64,000 bases of DNA from Legionella jamestowniensis. GTDB taxonomy: Bacteria; Pseudomonadota; Gammaproteobacteria; Legionellales; Legionellaceae. The notes beneath the pieces were generated by a model that made no database searches, was not told the origin of the DNA, and saw only the letters and a program-made list of their open reading frames with translations. This document shows positions 37,794 through 48,424 of the stretch, in pieces. A program made the translations under genes and the position numbers. The first letter of the stretch is position 1, and each line of letters starts with the position of its first letter. The stretch is taken from NCBI RefSeq assembly GCF_001467745.1, contig NZ_LNYG01000012.1:166371-230370 (forward strand). The letters run 5' to 3'.

Positions 37794-37867
37794 AACTTGT
37801 CTTTCCTCTTCGGTTAAAAAAATCCTGTAGGCTAGTTTATTCAATTATAAAAAGAACGCAAGCCTAT

Positions 37868-38614
37868 TTAATCCATATACATGCCACCATTCACATGAAT
37901 GGTTTCACCAGTAATATAATTTGCACTATCAGATGCCAAAAAGGCAACTGTTTCAGCAACATCTTCAGCCCTACCCAAACGCTTCATTGGTATTCGTTTC
38001 AGCATTTCATCTTTAACTATATCAGGTAAAGCACTTGTCATGTCAGTATCAATAAAACCTGGCGCAACAACATTAACTGTAATATTGCGGCTGGCAATTT
38101 CCTGAGCCAGTGATTTTGAAAATCCGACAACACCTGCTTTGGCTGCTGTATAGTTCGCTTGGCCAGAATTACCACTGGCACCTACGACAGAACCAATGCT
38201 TATAATACGACCCCATCGTGCCCGAAACATTGGTTTAAGACAAGCCTTACTTAATCGAAATATAGCACTTAAATTAGTGTCTATGACTTTTTCCCATTCA
38301 TCATCGTCCATTCTTAACAATAAATTATCGCAAGTAATACCGGCATTGTTAACTAAAATAGAGGGAAGTTTTTCTTCATCAGATAGCGTGGACATTAAAT
38401 TGTCAATATCTTCTTTGCTTGTGACGTTAAGAACACGACCTTCGCCACTTAACCCCTCTTCTGCAAATTCTTTTGTAATACTTTCTGCTCCGGCAGTTGA
38501 CGTTGCCGTGCCTATAACATAAGCCCCTTTTTTTGCCAAATTTAAAGCAATTGCTTTTCCAATTCCTCTAGTAGCACCGGTAACCAGTGCTATTTTACCC
38601 TGTAAATTTCCCAT
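37868..38614 (-). CDS. fabG: 3-oxoacyl-ACP reductase
   Basis: This 248-residue SDR has the NADPH motif TGATRGIGKAIA, Ser142 (ISIGSVVG) and Tyr155/Lys159 (NYTAAKAG). It reduces 3-oxoacyl-ACP. AGGA lies 6 bases before the ATG. It is 9 bp downstream of fabD. Confidence 0.96.
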   Translation of the reverse strand: MGNLQGKIALVTGATRGIGKAIALNLAKKGAYVIGTATSTAGAESITKEFAEEGLSGEGRVLNVTSKEDIDNLMSTLSDEEKLPSILVNNAGITCDNLLLRMDDDEWEKVIDTNLSAIFRLSKACLKPMFRARWGRIISIGSVVGASGNSGQANYTAAKAGVVGFSKSLAQEIASRNITVNVVAPGFIDTDMTSALPDIVKDEMLKRIPMKRLGRAEDVAETVAFLASDSANYITGETIHVNGGMYMD

Positions 38615-38623
38615 GCAAAATCC

Positions 38624-39574
38624 TCAATACGATTGTTCAGTCAACTGTGATAAAGCTTGATGAAGACTGGCACTGTCATTAATACTTATCGCTGTTAGGC
38701 TTTTATCAATACGTTTGATTAAACCCGTAAGTACTTTACCAGGCCCACATTCAACAATACGCTCAATTCCTCTATTTTTCATAAGTTGAATTGTCTCAAC
38801 CCATCTTACTGGCCGATAAAGTTGCTCTTTTAGCAGTGTGCGAATGTGCGTTGGCGAATTATAAATACTTAAATCCACGTTTGAAATAACAGCCACCTTG
38901 GGAGATTTAAAATTTGCACGGGCAAGGTGTTCTTCAAAAGCATCAGCTGCTTCAACTAACAAGGAGCAATGACAAGGTACGCTAACTGGTATAACCTTCG
39001 CCATACGAGCATCCATTGTTTCAGCAATTTGCACTGCTCTTTCAACAGCCACCGTATGTCCGGCAATGACTACTTGTCCTATAGCATTATAATTTGCAGG
39101 GGTTACTTGATATTCAACACTACTCGCCTGCTTGCATAACAGCTCCACTTGCTCATCGCTCAAGCCTACTATGGCAGCCATAGCGCCTTGGCCTAAGGGA
39201 ATATATTTTTGCATCACTTGGCCTCGTTTAGCTACAAGTATTGCTGCATCAGCAAGCGCAATAGCATCAGCACATACCAGTGCTGCATATTCACCAAGGC
39301 TATGCCCGGCCATTATTTGAGCATTAGCTGCCCCTTGCTTTTCTAGCACCGTGAAAACAGCAACATCAGCTGTCAGCATTGCCACCTGTGTATGCTCAGT
39401 TTGATTTAATTTTGATTCAGGCCCCTCTTGTATCAGATGCCAAACATCATATCCAACTGTATCCGAAACCAGTGAAAATAGTTCGCGCACTATAGGATAA
39501 CTATTAGCAAATTCCGCTAACATACCCACTGACTGTGACCCCTGGCCGGGGAATACAAAGGCAGAATTATTCAT
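38624..39574 (-). CDS. fabD: Malonyl-CoA:ACP transacylase
   Basis: This 316-residue enzyme loads malonate on ACP. It starts with FVFPGQGSQ and has the nucleophile Ser92 in AGHSLGEYAALV; the catalytic His lies in SVPCHCSLL. Its length is close to that of E. coli FabD (309). It follows fabH by 27 bp. Confidence 0.96.
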   Translation of the reverse strand: MNNSAFVFPGQGSQSVGMLAEFANSYPIVRELFSLVSDTVGYDVWHLIQEGPESKLNQTEHTQVAMLTADVAVFTVLEKQGAANAQIMAGHSLGEYAALVCADAIALADAAILVAKRGQVMQKYIPLGQGAMAAIVGLSDEQVELLCKQASSVEYQVTPANYNAIGQVVIAGHTVAVERAVQIAETMDARMAKVIPVSVPCHCSLLVEAADAFEEHLARANFKSPKVAVISNVDLSIYNSPTHIRTLLKEQLYRPVRWVETIQLMKNRGIERIVECGPGKVLTGLIKRIDKSLTAISINDSASLHQALSQLTEQSY

Positions 39575-39601
39575 TAGTAGTAAGCTCCAACAGGCAGATA
39601 T

Positions 39602-40555
39602 CTAATAACGTATCACCATGGCACCCCATGTCATACCTCCGCCAAATGACTCCAGAAGAAGCAAGTCGCCCCGCTTAATACGATTTTCTTTGATGGAATA
39701 ATCCAAAGCTAAAGGAATAGAAGCAGCCGAAGTATTACCCTGGTTTTCAATGGTTATAATGACTTGTGACATAGGCATATTTAATTTTTTAGCAATCGCC
39801 TGAATAATGCGAATATTTGCTTGATGGGGAATTAACCAATTAATATCTGATTTTTGCAGATGGCATGATTGAAGAATCTCATCAACAATATCCCCCATTA
39901 TGTTCACCGCAATTTTAAAAACTTCATTACCACGCATACCAATAAATGCTTGCTGTTCCAATGTCGCATAATTGGGAAAAGTTAATAATGCGTCGACATC
40001 ATGGGAAGCATGTAGTGTACTGGCCAAAATGCCAGGTTTATCACTAGCACTTAAAATTACTGCCCCTGCACCATCACCAAACAAGACACAAGTCGACCGA
40101 TCAGTCCAATCCAGTGCTCGTGACATACTCTCACTGCCAACAACCAATACATGCCTGGCTGTACCTGCGTTAATATATTGTTTGGCAATATCCATGGCGT
40201 AGACAAAACCGCTGCATGCAGCTCCTACGTCAAATGCAGGAATAGGTCGAGCTATCTTTAAAGCATGCTGCACATGACAAGCCATGCTAGGGAAAAAATG
40301 ATTAGGCGTACAGGTAGCCACTAAAATTAAATCAATTTCGTCCGCTTCAATATTGGAAGCTTCCAATGCTTTAAGTGCCGCCTGAGAAGCCATATAAGAG
40401 GTTGTTTCATGTGGGGATGCTACATGTCGGCTGCTAATGCCTGTCCTGGTACGTATCCATTCATCACTGGTTTCCAAGCTCGCTTCTAATTCATGATTGG
40501 TGATAGAGCGCTCGGGTAAATAACTGCCTGTTCCATTAATAACGGCATTTTTCAT
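39602..40555 (-). CDS. fabH: 3-oxoacyl-ACP synthase III
   Basis: This 317-residue enzyme starts fatty-acid chains from acyl-CoA and malonyl-ACP. The triad is Cys114 ([10 protein letters not shown]), His in [10 protein letters not shown] and Asn in [13 protein letters not shown]. Its start overlaps the plsX end by 4 bases. Confidence 0.96.
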   Translation of the reverse strand: MKNAVINGTGSYLPERSITNHELEASLETSDEWIRTRTGISSRHVASPHETTSYMASQAALKALEASNIEADEIDLILVATCTPNHFFPSMACHVQHALKIARPIPAFDVGAACSGFVYAMDIAKQYINAGTARHVLVVGSESMSRALDWTDRSTCVLFGDGAGAVILSASDKPGILASTLHASHDVDALLTFPNYATLEQQAFIGMRGNEVFKIAVNIMGDIVDEILQSCHLQKSDINWLIPHQANIRIIQAIAKKLNMPMSQVIITIENQGNTSAASIPLALDYSIKENRIKRGDLLLLESFGGGMTWGAMVIRY

Positions 40556-41580
40556 AGCAACAAACCTTGATTAATAAAGTCAGTAATTTGGTCACGAACT
40601 AAATCGACCACATTAGTTTTCACTTCAAGCATGGCTTCTTCAATCGCATATTGGAAGGCTAGCTCATTAGCCCCGCCATGGCTTTTAACAACGATACCAT
40701 TTAAACCCAGCAAACTTGCTCCATTATAGCGCGCGGGATCCATTCGTTTTTTAAGATGTCCTAAAGCTGGTTTAGCTACTAAACCCACTAACTTGGTCAA
40801 TATATTTTTTGAAAATGATTCTTTAAGAACGGCGATCATCAGCTTTGCTAAGCCTTCACTTGCTTTTAAAGCCACATTCCCAACAAAGCCATCGCAAACA
40901 ACCAAATCAACATAACCCGAATAAAATTGATCCCCTTCCACATAGCCAACATAATTCATCAGATTACACTCTGCTAACATGTGGGCAGTGCGCTTTACCT
41001 GGTCATTACCTTTAATTTCTTCAACACCAATATTGAGTAAGGCGATTCTAGGTTTTGGTTTTTTATCCACTGCTTGAATTAACGCTGATCCCATTACAGC
41101 AAACTGAAAAAGGTGTTCCGCACAGGAATCAACATTCGCACCCAAATCAATCACACGAGTTTTGCCGTGCATCGTTGGTAACTCAGCGATAATAGCGGGT
41201 CTATCTATCCCAGGCAGCGTCTTTAAAACAAAACGGGCAGTTGCCATTAAAGCACCAGTGTTTCCTGCGCTTACGCAAGCCTGGGCACGACCTTCCTTCA
41301 CCAAATTAATAGCAACACGCATCGAAGAGTCTTTTTTATTGCGCATTGCATGTGATGGTAATTCATCCATAGCAACCACTTCTGAAGCATGAATCACAGA
41401 AAATTGATTACTATTAGCTACGCCAAATTTTTTAAGATGCGTATTTACCTGGCTTTGATCACCAACCAACAACAACTTCAAGTCAGGGTTGCGTCGAGCA
41501 GCACGGACACAAGCAGGAATCACAACTTTTAACCCGTGATCCCCGCCCATCGCATCAATAGCAATGGTGATGTTTTTCAA
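40552..41580 (-). CDS. plsX: Phosphate acyltransferase PlsX
   Basis: This 342-residue protein converts acyl-ACP to acyl-phosphate for phospholipid synthesis. It begins [12 protein letters not shown] and has [11 protein letters not shown] and [18 protein letters not shown], all typical. The start is a TTG at 41580, four bases after the rpmF stop; no alternative Met exists before the AMGGD motif. Confidence 0.95.
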   Translation of the reverse strand: MKNITIAIDAMGGDHGLKVVIPACVRAARRNPDLKLLLVGDQSQVNTHLKKFGVANSNQFSVIHASEVVAMDELPSHAMRNKKDSSMRVAINLVKEGRAQACVSAGNTGALMATARFVLKTLPGIDRPAIIAELPTMHGKTRVIDLGANVDSCAEHLFQFAVMGSALIQAVDKKPKPRIALLNIGVEEIKGNDQVKRTAHMLAECNLMNYVGYVEGDQFYSGYVDLVVCDGFVGNVALKASEGLAKLMIAVLKESFSKNILTKLVGLVAKPALGHLKKRMDPARYNGASLLGLNGIVVKSHGGANELAFQYAIEEAMLEVKTNVVDLVRDQITDFINQGLLL

Positions 41581-41584
41581 GCGA

Positions 41585-41779
41585 TTACTCTTTTTCTTCG
41601 TAAGCGTTATCAGTATCTAAAACCTTTCTACCACGGTAATAACCGTCTTCTGTCATGTGATGGCGTAAGTGGGTTTCGCCAGTAACAGAATCCACTGAAA
41701 GTGTAGGTTTTTTTAAAGCATCGTGCGAACGACGCATATCACGACGTGAGCGTGATTTTTTATTTTGTTGTACAGCCAT
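41585..41779 (-). CDS. rpmF: Ribosomal protein bL32
   Basis: This 64-residue basic protein starts [20 protein letters not shown], the bL32 signature, and ends with the Gly-Tyr-Tyr-Arg-Gly-Arg-Lys segment. There is no Cys pair, so this is the zinc-free form. It opens the plsX-fab cluster, 93 bp after yceD. Confidence 0.97.
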   Translation of the reverse strand: MAVQQNKKSRSRRDMRRSHDALKKPTLSVDSVTGETHLRHHMTEDGYYRGRKVLDTDNAYEEKE

Positions 41780-41872
41780 TGTGTATTACTCCTAAGCAAT
41801 TTGCATTTGTTGGGGCGGAATATTACCGATTTTTTAACGGTAATCCAAGTATTATAACGATAATTTACGATT

Positions 41873-42307
41873 TTATATGTTATCAGCACCAATAAAATGA
41901 TTTATGTCATCACAATCAGCGATTTCAGAATGTAATTCAGGTGTATAGAGATGTAATTCATCAGTAACTAACTCGACTAAATCAACCTCATTGTTATCCG
42001 CAATCACCGATTCATATTGACTCATCAGCCTTTCAGCCATCTCTTCTGAGGAACAGATTGCCAATTGTGTTTCATTCGCGTATTGATAATTAAATTCTTT
42101 TAAACAACGCTGGCAAGTAATCTTCAAATTTGAGTTCACACTTAACGTTAACAGATAATAACGACTTTGCTCTTCTACTGAAAACTTACAACTTACCTTG
42201 CACACTGGCTTAACATGTGCAGGCAATCTTTCATGTAACTCCAGGGTTACTAGCTCAGGGGCAGCTTTTACCGCAGCAGCTTTTAGATTAATCAACATAA
42301 CTTTCAC
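41873..42307 (-). CDS. yceD: YceD (DUF177) family protein
   Basis: This 144-residue acidic protein belongs to the YceD family: VNSNLKITCQRCLKEF near the middle with paired Cys, and the late acidic VDLVELVTDELHL. It is consistently linked to rpmF; family members are implicated in 23S rRNA accumulation. It is the first gene of the minus-strand operon. The final PxxP-type segment of E. coli YceD is less clear here. Confidence 0.9.
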   Translation of the reverse strand: MKVMLINLKAAAVKAAPELVTLELHERLPAHVKPVCKVSCKFSVEEQSRYYLLTLSVNSNLKITCQRCLKEFNYQYANETQLAICSSEEMAERLMSQYESVIADNNEVDLVELVTDELHLYTPELHSEIADCDDINHFIGADNI

Positions 42308-42649
42308 TTAACAAATCATAAGCATTGTTAATAGCAATACTCCAACGATGGCAGGATTTGGTATTACAAAAGATTATAATGCGAATGAGACCATTACTTA
42401 GTTTATATTATAAACCAGTACGGATGAATCTTTAATACCCAACCTAGAATTAATGAGTTTAATTACCACAATTTCTATATGGCAAAATCATGCCATTACC
42501 CTCATCCCGAGCAAAACAAGATCCTTCAAGCGACTAATGTGACGTGATTAGAGTACATTCAGTCATAGAAAAGAGCGATGGTGACCAAAAAATTTTAAAA
42601 TAAGCTATTATAGCGTAGAATTATATTTTTTTTATACATCTTCGTGAAT
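42308..42649. other. Intergenic region between yceD and mnmA
   Basis: This divergent gap of about 340 bp must hold the promoters of the fatty-acid operon (minus) and of mnmA (plus). A TATAAT box is visible on the minus strand near 42375, but no matching -35 stands out. I see no ORF, RNA gene or strong hairpin. Confidence 0.5.
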
Positions 42650-43735
42650 ATGAAAGCCAAAGTTATTGTCGGTATGTCCGGTGGAGTTGACTCCTCTATT
42701 GCAGCCTGGTTATTACATGAGCAAGGTTACCAGGTTGAAGGACTTTTTATGAAAAATTGGGAACAGGACGATACGGAAGGCTATTGTGCTGCAGCTTTAG
42801 ATTTGGCAGATGCCCAAGCAGTTTGTAATCAATTGCGAATACCTCTACACAGTGTTAATTTCGCCCAAGAGTACTGGGAGCGTGTGTTTAGCCATTTTCT
42901 TAATGAATATCAACAAGGGAGAACACCTAACCCTGATGTCCTTTGTAATAAAGAAATAAAATTCAATGCATTTTTAAATCATGCCCTTGCTTTGGGTGCT
43001 GATTATATAGCAACCGGCCATTACGCCAAAGTTCGTAGCCATAATGGTGTAGGCGAGTTATTTAAGGCAAAAGACCGGGATAAGGATCAAACTTATTTTT
43101 TACATGCCGTTGAGCCTGAGGCTTTGGGAAGAACCCTTTTTCCTGTTGGAGACTACCATAAATTACAAATTCGGGAGTTTGCCAAGCAATTAGGATTGAT
43201 TACCCATGATAAGAAAGACTCTACTGGAATATGTTTTATTGGGGAAAAACGTTTTAAAAGTTTTCTTAAGGAATTCATTTTGGCAAAACCAGGCGATGTT
43301 AAAAGTAGTACTGGCGAACTCATAGGCCAACATGATGGACTAATGTTCTATACACTTGGCCAAAGACAAGGCTTGGGTATTGGTGGACGTCAATCTGCCA
43401 GTGAAGAACCCTGGTATGTAGTGGACAAGGATGTGAAGACTAATACTCTGGTGGTAGCTCAAGGCAATGATCATCCTCTGCTCTACGCCCAGGGTTTAAT
43501 TTGTGGGTCAATACATTGGTTAGCTGAATACAGTGATAAACTGCCTCTAACATGTTACGCAAAAACTCGTTACCGCCAACTGGAACAAGCTTGTGTAGTA
43601 TCGCCTGATAATAATAATCAACACTGTGTGATGTTTTCAACGCCTCAACGTGCAGTGACTCCGGGACAATACATTGTATTTTACGAAAAAAATCAATGTC
43701 TGGGAGGCGCCACTATAGAACAAATCATTCGATAA
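42650..43735 (+). CDS. mnmA: tRNA-specific 2-thiouridylase MnmA
   Basis: This 361-residue enzyme adds sulfur to U34 of tRNA-Lys, Glu and Gln. It has the ATP PP-loop [16 protein letters not shown], Cys in [12 protein letters not shown], Cys in [12 protein letters not shown] and the KDKDQTYFL segment. A GTG at 42644 is an alternative start two codons earlier; neither has a clear ribosome binding site. erpA follows after 53 bp. Confidence 0.95.
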   Translation: MKAKVIVGMSGGVDSSIAAWLLHEQGYQVEGLFMKNWEQDDTEGYCAAALDLADAQAVCNQLRIPLHSVNFAQEYWERVFSHFLNEYQQGRTPNPDVLCNKEIKFNAFLNHALALGADYIATGHYAKVRSHNGVGELFKAKDRDKDQTYFLHAVEPEALGRTLFPVGDYHKLQIREFAKQLGLITHDKKDSTGICFIGEKRFKSFLKEFILAKPGDVKSSTGELIGQHDGLMFYTLGQRQGLGIGGRQSASEEPWYVVDKDVKTNTLVVAQGNDHPLLYAQGLICGSIHWLAEYSDKLPLTCYAKTRYRQLEQACVVSPDNNNQHCVMFSTPQRAVTPGQYIVFYEKNQCLGGATIEQIIR

Positions 43736-43788
43736 TATTGTACAATTAGAGAAATGACGGTTTATTAAGAATTAATTTGGAGTAAAGA

Positions 43789-44169
43789 ATGGCCGCAATA
43801 GATGTCTCTCCGACTTCAGGAATCCTCTTTTCAGTGAATGCAGCCGATAAAGTTGCATCACTAATTGCTGAGGAGGAAAATCCTAATTTAAATTTAAGGG
43901 TTTGTGTAACAGGGGGAGGTTGTTCAGGATTTCAATATGGATTTACTTTTGATGAGACAATACAGGAAGATGATACCGTTATTGAACAAATTTGTTCTGA
44001 TGGAAAATCTTCCGTTAAATTACTTGTTGATTCAATAAGTTATCAATACTTATACGCTGCTGAAATTGATTACGTACAAAACATTCAAGGCGAGCAATTT
44101 GTTATTCGCAACCCCAATGCTAAAACAACGTGTGGTTGCGGATCGTCGTTTAGTATAGATGATGAGTAA
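43789..44169 (+). CDS. erpA: Iron-sulfur cluster insertion protein ErpA
   Basis: This 126-residue A-type carrier has the three conserved Cys: Cys45 ([13 protein letters not shown]) and Cys115/Cys117 (TTCGCGSSF). It passes Fe-S clusters to apo-enzymes, among them isoprenoid synthesis enzymes. GGAG lies 7 bases before the ATG. The N-terminus is a few residues longer than in E. coli. Confidence 0.94.
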   Translation: MAAIDVSPTSGILFSVNAADKVASLIAEEENPNLNLRVCVTGGGCSGFQYGFTFDETIQEDDTVIEQICSDGKSSVKLLVDSISYQYLYAAEIDYVQNIQGEQFVIRNPNAKTTCGCGSSFSIDDE

Positions 44170-44176
44170 AGAATAA

Positions 44177-44208
44177 TGTAGTCTAATTTCCAAGCACCAC
44201 AGACTACA
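44177..44208 (+). terminator. Hairpin after erpA
   Basis: TGTAGTCT (44177-44184) pairs with AGACTACA (44201-44208) across a 16-base loop just after the erpA stop, in a convergent gap. The loop is long and no U-tract follows, so support is weak. Confidence 0.3.
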
Positions 44209-44234
44209 CCATTTAAATTCCTAAACTTAAGCTC

Positions 44235-44741
44235 TTAATAAGACTGAACGATTACTTTAGTCCCAATTCTTATAAAATTTCGATGTAACCAAAGCGCATC
44301 ACTTGGTCTTACGCGGATGCATCCATGGCTGGCATTGTAATTTGGTACATCATAAGAGCCATGAATCGCATAATTTTTGCTAAAAAACATGCAGTAAGGC
44401 ATTTTGGCACCACCATTTGGCAAAGGGTATTTACTGGAGCGACAACTTGCACTCCCTTTGCTTATGATCCGATAAGTGCCTGAGGGGGTTCGGCAAGCGC
44501 GCCGAACATCTTTACAATACTTACTCCCACCGGAAGCCTTCCCGCTCCTAATTACTTTTCCATTTTTTACAGCTTTCCATGTCAGTGAACGAGGGTTAAA
44601 AATAAAAGTATTTGATGCGAGAGTGAGATAAGACCCCTTGGATGCAAGGTTTAGAGAAAAAGCATCATTTGAACTACCAAAATAAACCAGAAAGAAACCG
44701 ATTAAAGCGAGAGGCCAGTACTTGTGAGTCTTTACTTCCAT
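44235..44741 (-). CDS. Periplasmic L,D-transpeptidase (YkuD)
   Basis: This 168-residue protein has an N-terminal hydrophobic segment (about 8-28) and a YkuD domain with His127 (YAIHGSYDVP) and Cys141 in ASHGCIRVRPSDA, the standard S/T-x-G-C-x-R site. Such enzymes cross-link murein or attach proteins. Two extra Cys pairs (SKYCKD/RACR and SASCRSS/PYC) suggest disulfides. AGGAG lies 5 bases before the ATG. It follows dnaQ by 48 bp on the same strand. A second, unrelated-type L,D-transpeptidase is at 18727. Confidence 0.9.
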   Translation of the reverse strand: MEVKTHKYWPLALIGFFLVYFGSSNDAFSLNLASKGSYLTLASNTFIFNPRSLTWKAVKNGKVIRSGKASGGSKYCKDVRRACRTPSGTYRIISKGSASCRSSKYPLPNGGAKMPYCMFFSKNYAIHGSYDVPNYNASHGCIRVRPSDALWLHRNFIRIGTKVIVQSY

Positions 44742-44789
44742 GACAGCTCCTCAAACAAGATAAGCTTTTTCTTTAATATAGTTCAAATT

Positions 44790-45503
44790 TTAAACAATTT
44801 CCTCATCCGCACTCCATAAGTTGATTCCTGCTTTTTGAGTGAGGAAAGTAATAAATTCCTCATGTTTTTGACGTTCTTCTTCAGTAGCAAGAAGAATCGG
44901 GGAACGACTTATCAGAACGTCCAAATTGGCTGTAACGGCTTGAGAGTTCGCCGCTACCACCTCTTCTTCACTAGCAAATAAAGTTCCCTGCCCTCCTGTC
45001 ATTGCCAGATACACAGAAGCTAAGATTTCTGCGTCTAATAAAGCCCCATGGAGGGTACGATTTGAATTATCAATTTCATAGCGTTTGCAGAGTGCATCAA
45101 GGCTATTTCTCTGCCCAGGATGCTTTTCTCTGGCGAGAATAAGGGTGTCACAAACAGCACAATAATCATTAATTAGCAAAGGCCAATTAAGCAGCTTAAG
45201 TTCAGCATTAAGAAAACCTACATCAAAAACCGCATTGTGGATGATTAATTCTGAGCCTTCAATAAATTGGATAAACTCACCAACAACCTCTTTAAAAAGA
45301 GGTTTGTCTTGTAAAAACTCATTACTAATACCATGAACCCGAAAAGCGCCTTCATCAACACTACGTTCAGGATTAAGGTAAATATGAAAATGGTTTCCAG
45401 TTAATTTACGATCAACTAGTTCGACACAACCTATTTCAATTATACGGTGGCCTATTTCGTGGCCGATACCGGTGGTTTCTGTGTCCAACACAACTTGGCG
45501 CAT
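44790..45503 (-). CDS. dnaQ: DNA polymerase III subunit epsilon
   Basis: This 237-residue protein is the proofreading 3'-5' exonuclease. It shows the DEDD-h motifs: LDTETTGIG (Asp7, Glu9), HNAVFDVGFL and HGALLDAEILA. The C-terminal tail that binds the polymerase subunit is present. It lies 63 bp downstream of rnhA on the same strand, the common pairing of these two genes. Confidence 0.95.
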   Translation of the reverse strand: MRQVVLDTETTGIGHEIGHRIIEIGCVELVDRKLTGNHFHIYLNPERSVDEGAFRVHGISNEFLQDKPLFKEVVGEFIQFIEGSELIIHNAVFDVGFLNAELKLLNWPLLINDYCAVCDTLILAREKHPGQRNSLDALCKRYEIDNSNRTLHGALLDAEILASVYLAMTGGQGTLFASEEEVVAANSQAVTANLDVLISRSPILLATEEERQKHEEFITFLTQKAGINLWSADEEIV

Positions 45504-45566
45504 AAGAGACTCACAAAAAAGAAAGAGGCAATTTTATCGTAAATAGCCAAGAACTTAAATGCAGAA

Positions 45567-46004
45567 CTACGAAGTTATCAGTTCGATTATTGCCTGATTG
45601 GCTAATGCATCTGCCCTTTCATTCTCAGGATGTCCAGCATGCCCTTTAACCCAGTGCCAATGGACAGTATGGGTTGTTGTTAATGCATCCAGTTTCTGCC
45701 ATAAGTCAGCATTTTTTACAGACTCTTTTCTTGAATTACGCCAACCATTTTGTTTCCACTGGGCAAGCCAGGTAGTCATACCAAGCCGCAGGTATTGGGA
45801 GTCGGTATATAAATCCACCTTGCAGGGTCTCGTTAACGCTTCAAGCCCTTTTATTGCAGCGGTTAGTTCCATGCGATTATTCGTGGTATGAGCCTCTGCC
45901 CCATACAGGGTTTTTTCATGGCCATTATACCGTAATAATGCCCCCCAACCTCCTATGCCTGGATTCCCTTTACAGGCTCCATCCGTAAAAATTTCAATGG
46001 TCAT
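45567..46004 (-). CDS. rnhA: Ribonuclease HI
   Basis: This 145-residue enzyme degrades RNA in RNA:DNA hybrids. Catalytic Asp8 ([11 protein letters not shown]), Glu46 (NRMELTAA), Asp68 (YTDSQYL) and the late [11 protein letters not shown]sp are present. Its start overlaps the SDR gene end by 4 bases. Confidence 0.96.
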   Translation of the reverse strand: MTIEIFTDGACKGNPGIGGWGALLRYNGHEKTLYGAEAHTTNNRMELTAAIKGLEALTRPCKVDLYTDSQYLRLGMTTWLAQWKQNGWRNSRKESVKNADLWQKLDALTTTHTVHWHWVKGHAGHPENERADALANQAIIELITS

Positions 46005-46807
46005 ATAAATAAATCTTGATAAGGCTCAACACGTGGGTCAATAGCATACCTTGAAAAATCAGTAATACCAGTCTTTATTAATACTTCTTCATCTATAAAA
46101 AATTGCCCTGTTATCTGTTTTGCAGGTTGAGTTAAGATCCAGTGGGCCGCATCAGCGACAATTTCGGGCTTTCGGCTCGCCTTATAAATTTCCTCTGGAA
46201 AGTGTACTCGTATTGCGGCTGTTGCAATGGTCGTTCGAGGCCACAATGAATTGGCTGCAATCCCTAAGGATTTCAATTCTTCCGCGAGCCCTAACGTGCA
46301 CATGCTCATGCCATATTTACTGATGGTATAGGCTAAATGAGGCGCAAACCATTTGCTATTCATAGTGAGCGGAGGTGATAAAGTCAAAATATGAGGATTA
46401 TTGGATTTTTTTAAGTAGGGTATTGCTGCTTGCGAACAGGCAAACGTAGCTCTTGTGTTCACTGCCTGCATTAAATCATAACGCTTCATGGGGGTTGATG
46501 TGGTATTACTTAAACTAATTGCACTGGCATTGTTAATTAAAATATCCAATTGACCAAAGGTGTCCACGGTTTTCTCAATAGCACGTTGAATTTGTTCTTC
46601 ATCGCGGACATCCACCATTAAAGGGAGCGCTTTACCACCCATCTCTTCAATTTCAGCAGCGACGCTGTGTATAGTTCCTTCTAACTTGGGATGTGGGGTA
46701 TCTGTTTTTGCTGCGATCACGATACAGGCTTTCTCCCGAGCAAAACGGAGCGCAATCGCTCTTCCTATCCCACGACTGCCACCGGTTATAAATATTACCT
46801 TAGTCAT
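46001..46807 (-). CDS. HSDL2-like short-chain dehydrogenase
   Basis: This 268-residue SDR has the NAD(P) motif TGGSRGIG (8-15), INNASAI, Ser144 (LTLSPPL) and Tyr160/Lys164 ([11 protein letters not shown]). The run [18 protein letters not shown] and [17 protein letters not shown] resembles animal HSDL2 (hydroxysteroid dehydrogenase-like 2) and its bacterial relatives; the C-terminal SCP2 lipid-binding domain of HSDL2 is absent. The substrate is unknown, perhaps a fatty-acyl or steroid-like alcohol. GGAG precedes the ATG. It overlaps both neighbours by 4 bases, so it is co-translated with the aldehyde dehydrogenase and rnhA. Confidence 0.88.
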   Translation of the reverse strand: MTKVIFITGGSRGIGRAIALRFAREKACIVIAAKTDTPHPKLEGTIHSVAAEIEEMGGKALPLMVDVRDEEQIQRAIEKTVDTFGQLDILINNASAISLSNTTSTPMKRYDLMQAVNTRATFACSQAAIPYLKKSNNPHILTLSPPLTMNSKWFAPHLAYTISKYGMSMCTLGLAEELKSLGIAANSLWPRTTIATAAIRVHFPEEIYKASRKPEIVADAAHWILTQPAKQITGQFFIDEEVLIKTGITDFSRYAIDPRVEPYQDLFI

Positions 46808-48204
46808 TTCTTCTCCTTAAGATGAATGCCGGCAATCCAGCCAAGCAGAAAGTTAATTAATTTTCCATGCGGCGGATAAAACCATGTTGTTGTAGCAAAA
46901 CGTCTTTGAACAAATACAGGTTTTAATTTCGAGAATACATCAAAACCTTCTTGTCCATGGTAATGTCCCATACCACTGCGTCCCACGCCACCGAATGGTA
47001 AAGAATCTATAGCTATATGAGTTAAAGTATCATTAATAGCTAATGCGCCTGACAATGTATTCTTTTTAACTATTTTTACCTCTTCTGCATCATTTCCAAA
47101 ATAATAAATTACCAGAGGATTGGGGTAGGCGTTAATGTTTTGTATTGCTTGAATGAGCGACTTATAATGCATGACAGGCAAGATGGGGCCAAATATTTCC
47201 TCTTGCATTACTCGCATCGTATTATTCACGTTAAACAGTAAAATCAAGGGCATCCTACCTTGTTGACTATCGTCACCAATCTGTACTATTCGTGCACCCT
47301 TTTGGCGAGCATCATCAAGGAGAGTCATTAACCGTTCTTGATGTTTTGTTGAAATAATATTCGAATAATCCTCGCTGTCTGATAATTGAGAGTAATGTTG
47401 ATTAACAAACTCTTTAGCCGCTATTTCAATACGCTTTTCCCAATGTTCTGGAATCAATAAAAAATCTGGTGCGATACAAGTTTGACCAGCATTTGCCATT
47501 TTTCCCATAAACAGTCGTTTGAAATGTCTCTCATTACAAGACATTGAAATGAATGCAGGTGATTTTCCCCCGAGTTCTAGTGTAATCGGCACTAAATTTT
47601 CAGCTGCTTCTTTCATGACCAGTTTGCCAACAGTAGGTGAACCTGTGAAGAGAAGATGACCAAAAGGTAAATTCGTAAATTTCTGTGCAACCTGCTGGTC
47701 TCCATTTACAATCACAATTTGGTGATCTAGCTTGCATAATCTTATTAATTTTTGAAATAAACTTCCTGTTTCAGGAGTGAGTTCAGACATTTTAATCATA
47801 ACGCGGTTACCCGCAGCCAAAGCATAAACAAGAGGACCTATAGCTAAAAGAATTGGGTAATTCCAGGGCACAATAATTCCTACCACTCCTAAGGGTTGTG
47901 GTAATAAATAAGCCTTCGCAGGTTTAAATAACCAGGAAACGTGTCGTTTACGGGTCTTTGTCCATTTTTTTAGATTTTTTAAGCAATAATTTATGGCATT
48001 GATTGAAGGGAAAATTTCCAACAATAACGTTTCATAACGCGCCCGATGAGAAAAGTCAGTATTAACAGCATTAACAATCTCTTCTGCATGAATTTGCAAT
48101 AAAGTTCGAAGGGTAAGTAAACTTTCCCGTCTCTCTTTTATAGCGGGATAAGGATTTGTTAAACAATGTCCTTTCAGTTGTTCAAACAGAAAGCTTAATT
48201 CCAT
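46804..48204 (-). CDS. Aldehyde dehydrogenase (coniferyl-aldehyde-dehydrogenase-like)
   Basis: This 466-residue enzyme has catalytic Glu210 (LELGGKSPAF) and Cys243 (GQTCIAPDF), with IVPWNYPILLAIGP and LLFTGSPTVG for NAD binding. GQTC-x-APD and the length match the fatty/coniferyl aldehyde dehydrogenase branch (class 3 type). The C-terminus is basic and hydrophobic ([18 protein letters not shown]), which could tie it to the membrane as in fatty aldehyde dehydrogenase. It overlaps the SDR by 4 bases, suggesting alcohol-to-aldehyde-to-acid steps on a lipophilic substrate. Confidence 0.9.
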   Translation of the reverse strand: MELSFLFEQLKGHCLTNPYPAIKERRESLLTLRTLLQIHAEEIVNAVNTDFSHRARYETLLLEIFPSINAINYCLKNLKKWTKTRKRHVSWLFKPAKAYLLPQPLGVVGIIVPWNYPILLAIGPLVYALAAGNRVMIKMSELTPETGSLFQKLIRLCKLDHQIVIVNGDQQVAQKFTNLPFGHLLFTGSPTVGKLVMKEAAENLVPITLELGGKSPAFISMSCNERHFKRLFMGKMANAGQTCIAPDFLLIPEHWEKRIEIAAKEFVNQHYSQLSDSEDYSNIISTKHQERLMTLLDDARQKGARIVQIGDDSQQGRMPLILLFNVNNTMRVMQEEIFGPILPVMHYKSLIQAIQNINAYPNPLVIYYFGNDAEEVKIVKKNTLSGALAINDTLTHIAIDSLPFGGVGRSGMGHYHGQEGFDVFSKLKPVFVQRRFATTTWFYPPHGKLINFLLGWIAGIHLKEKK

Positions 48205-48319
48205 TTATTATCTCTTATAACTATTGAGCATGCCTGCTAAATATTGCTGTATAGAGAGCTAGACGTCAATGAATAAATAGGCTTGGGCGTCCTGAACCCT
48301 TTAGGTAGAGTCTTAAGGG

Positions 48320-48411
48320 GACGGTTCTCGTGCCACATTCAGGAGGTTCTTCACTACGTTCAGAATGACGTTGATATGGATTGAGCGTAAATGCCGTTTA
48401 AGAGCGGCATT
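48320..48411. repeat. REP-like sequence and hairpin after hutH
   Basis: The segment around 48341-48370 (TTCTTCACTACGTTCAGAATGACG) has the look of dispersed bacterial intergenic palindromes of the TTC-rich/GAATGAC type. A separate 7-bp hairpin (AATGCCG 48390-48396 with CGGCATT 48405-48411) lies 14 bp past the hutH stop and may terminate the hut transcript. Confidence 0.35.
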
Positions 48412-48424
48412 ACAAATTCTTTGC

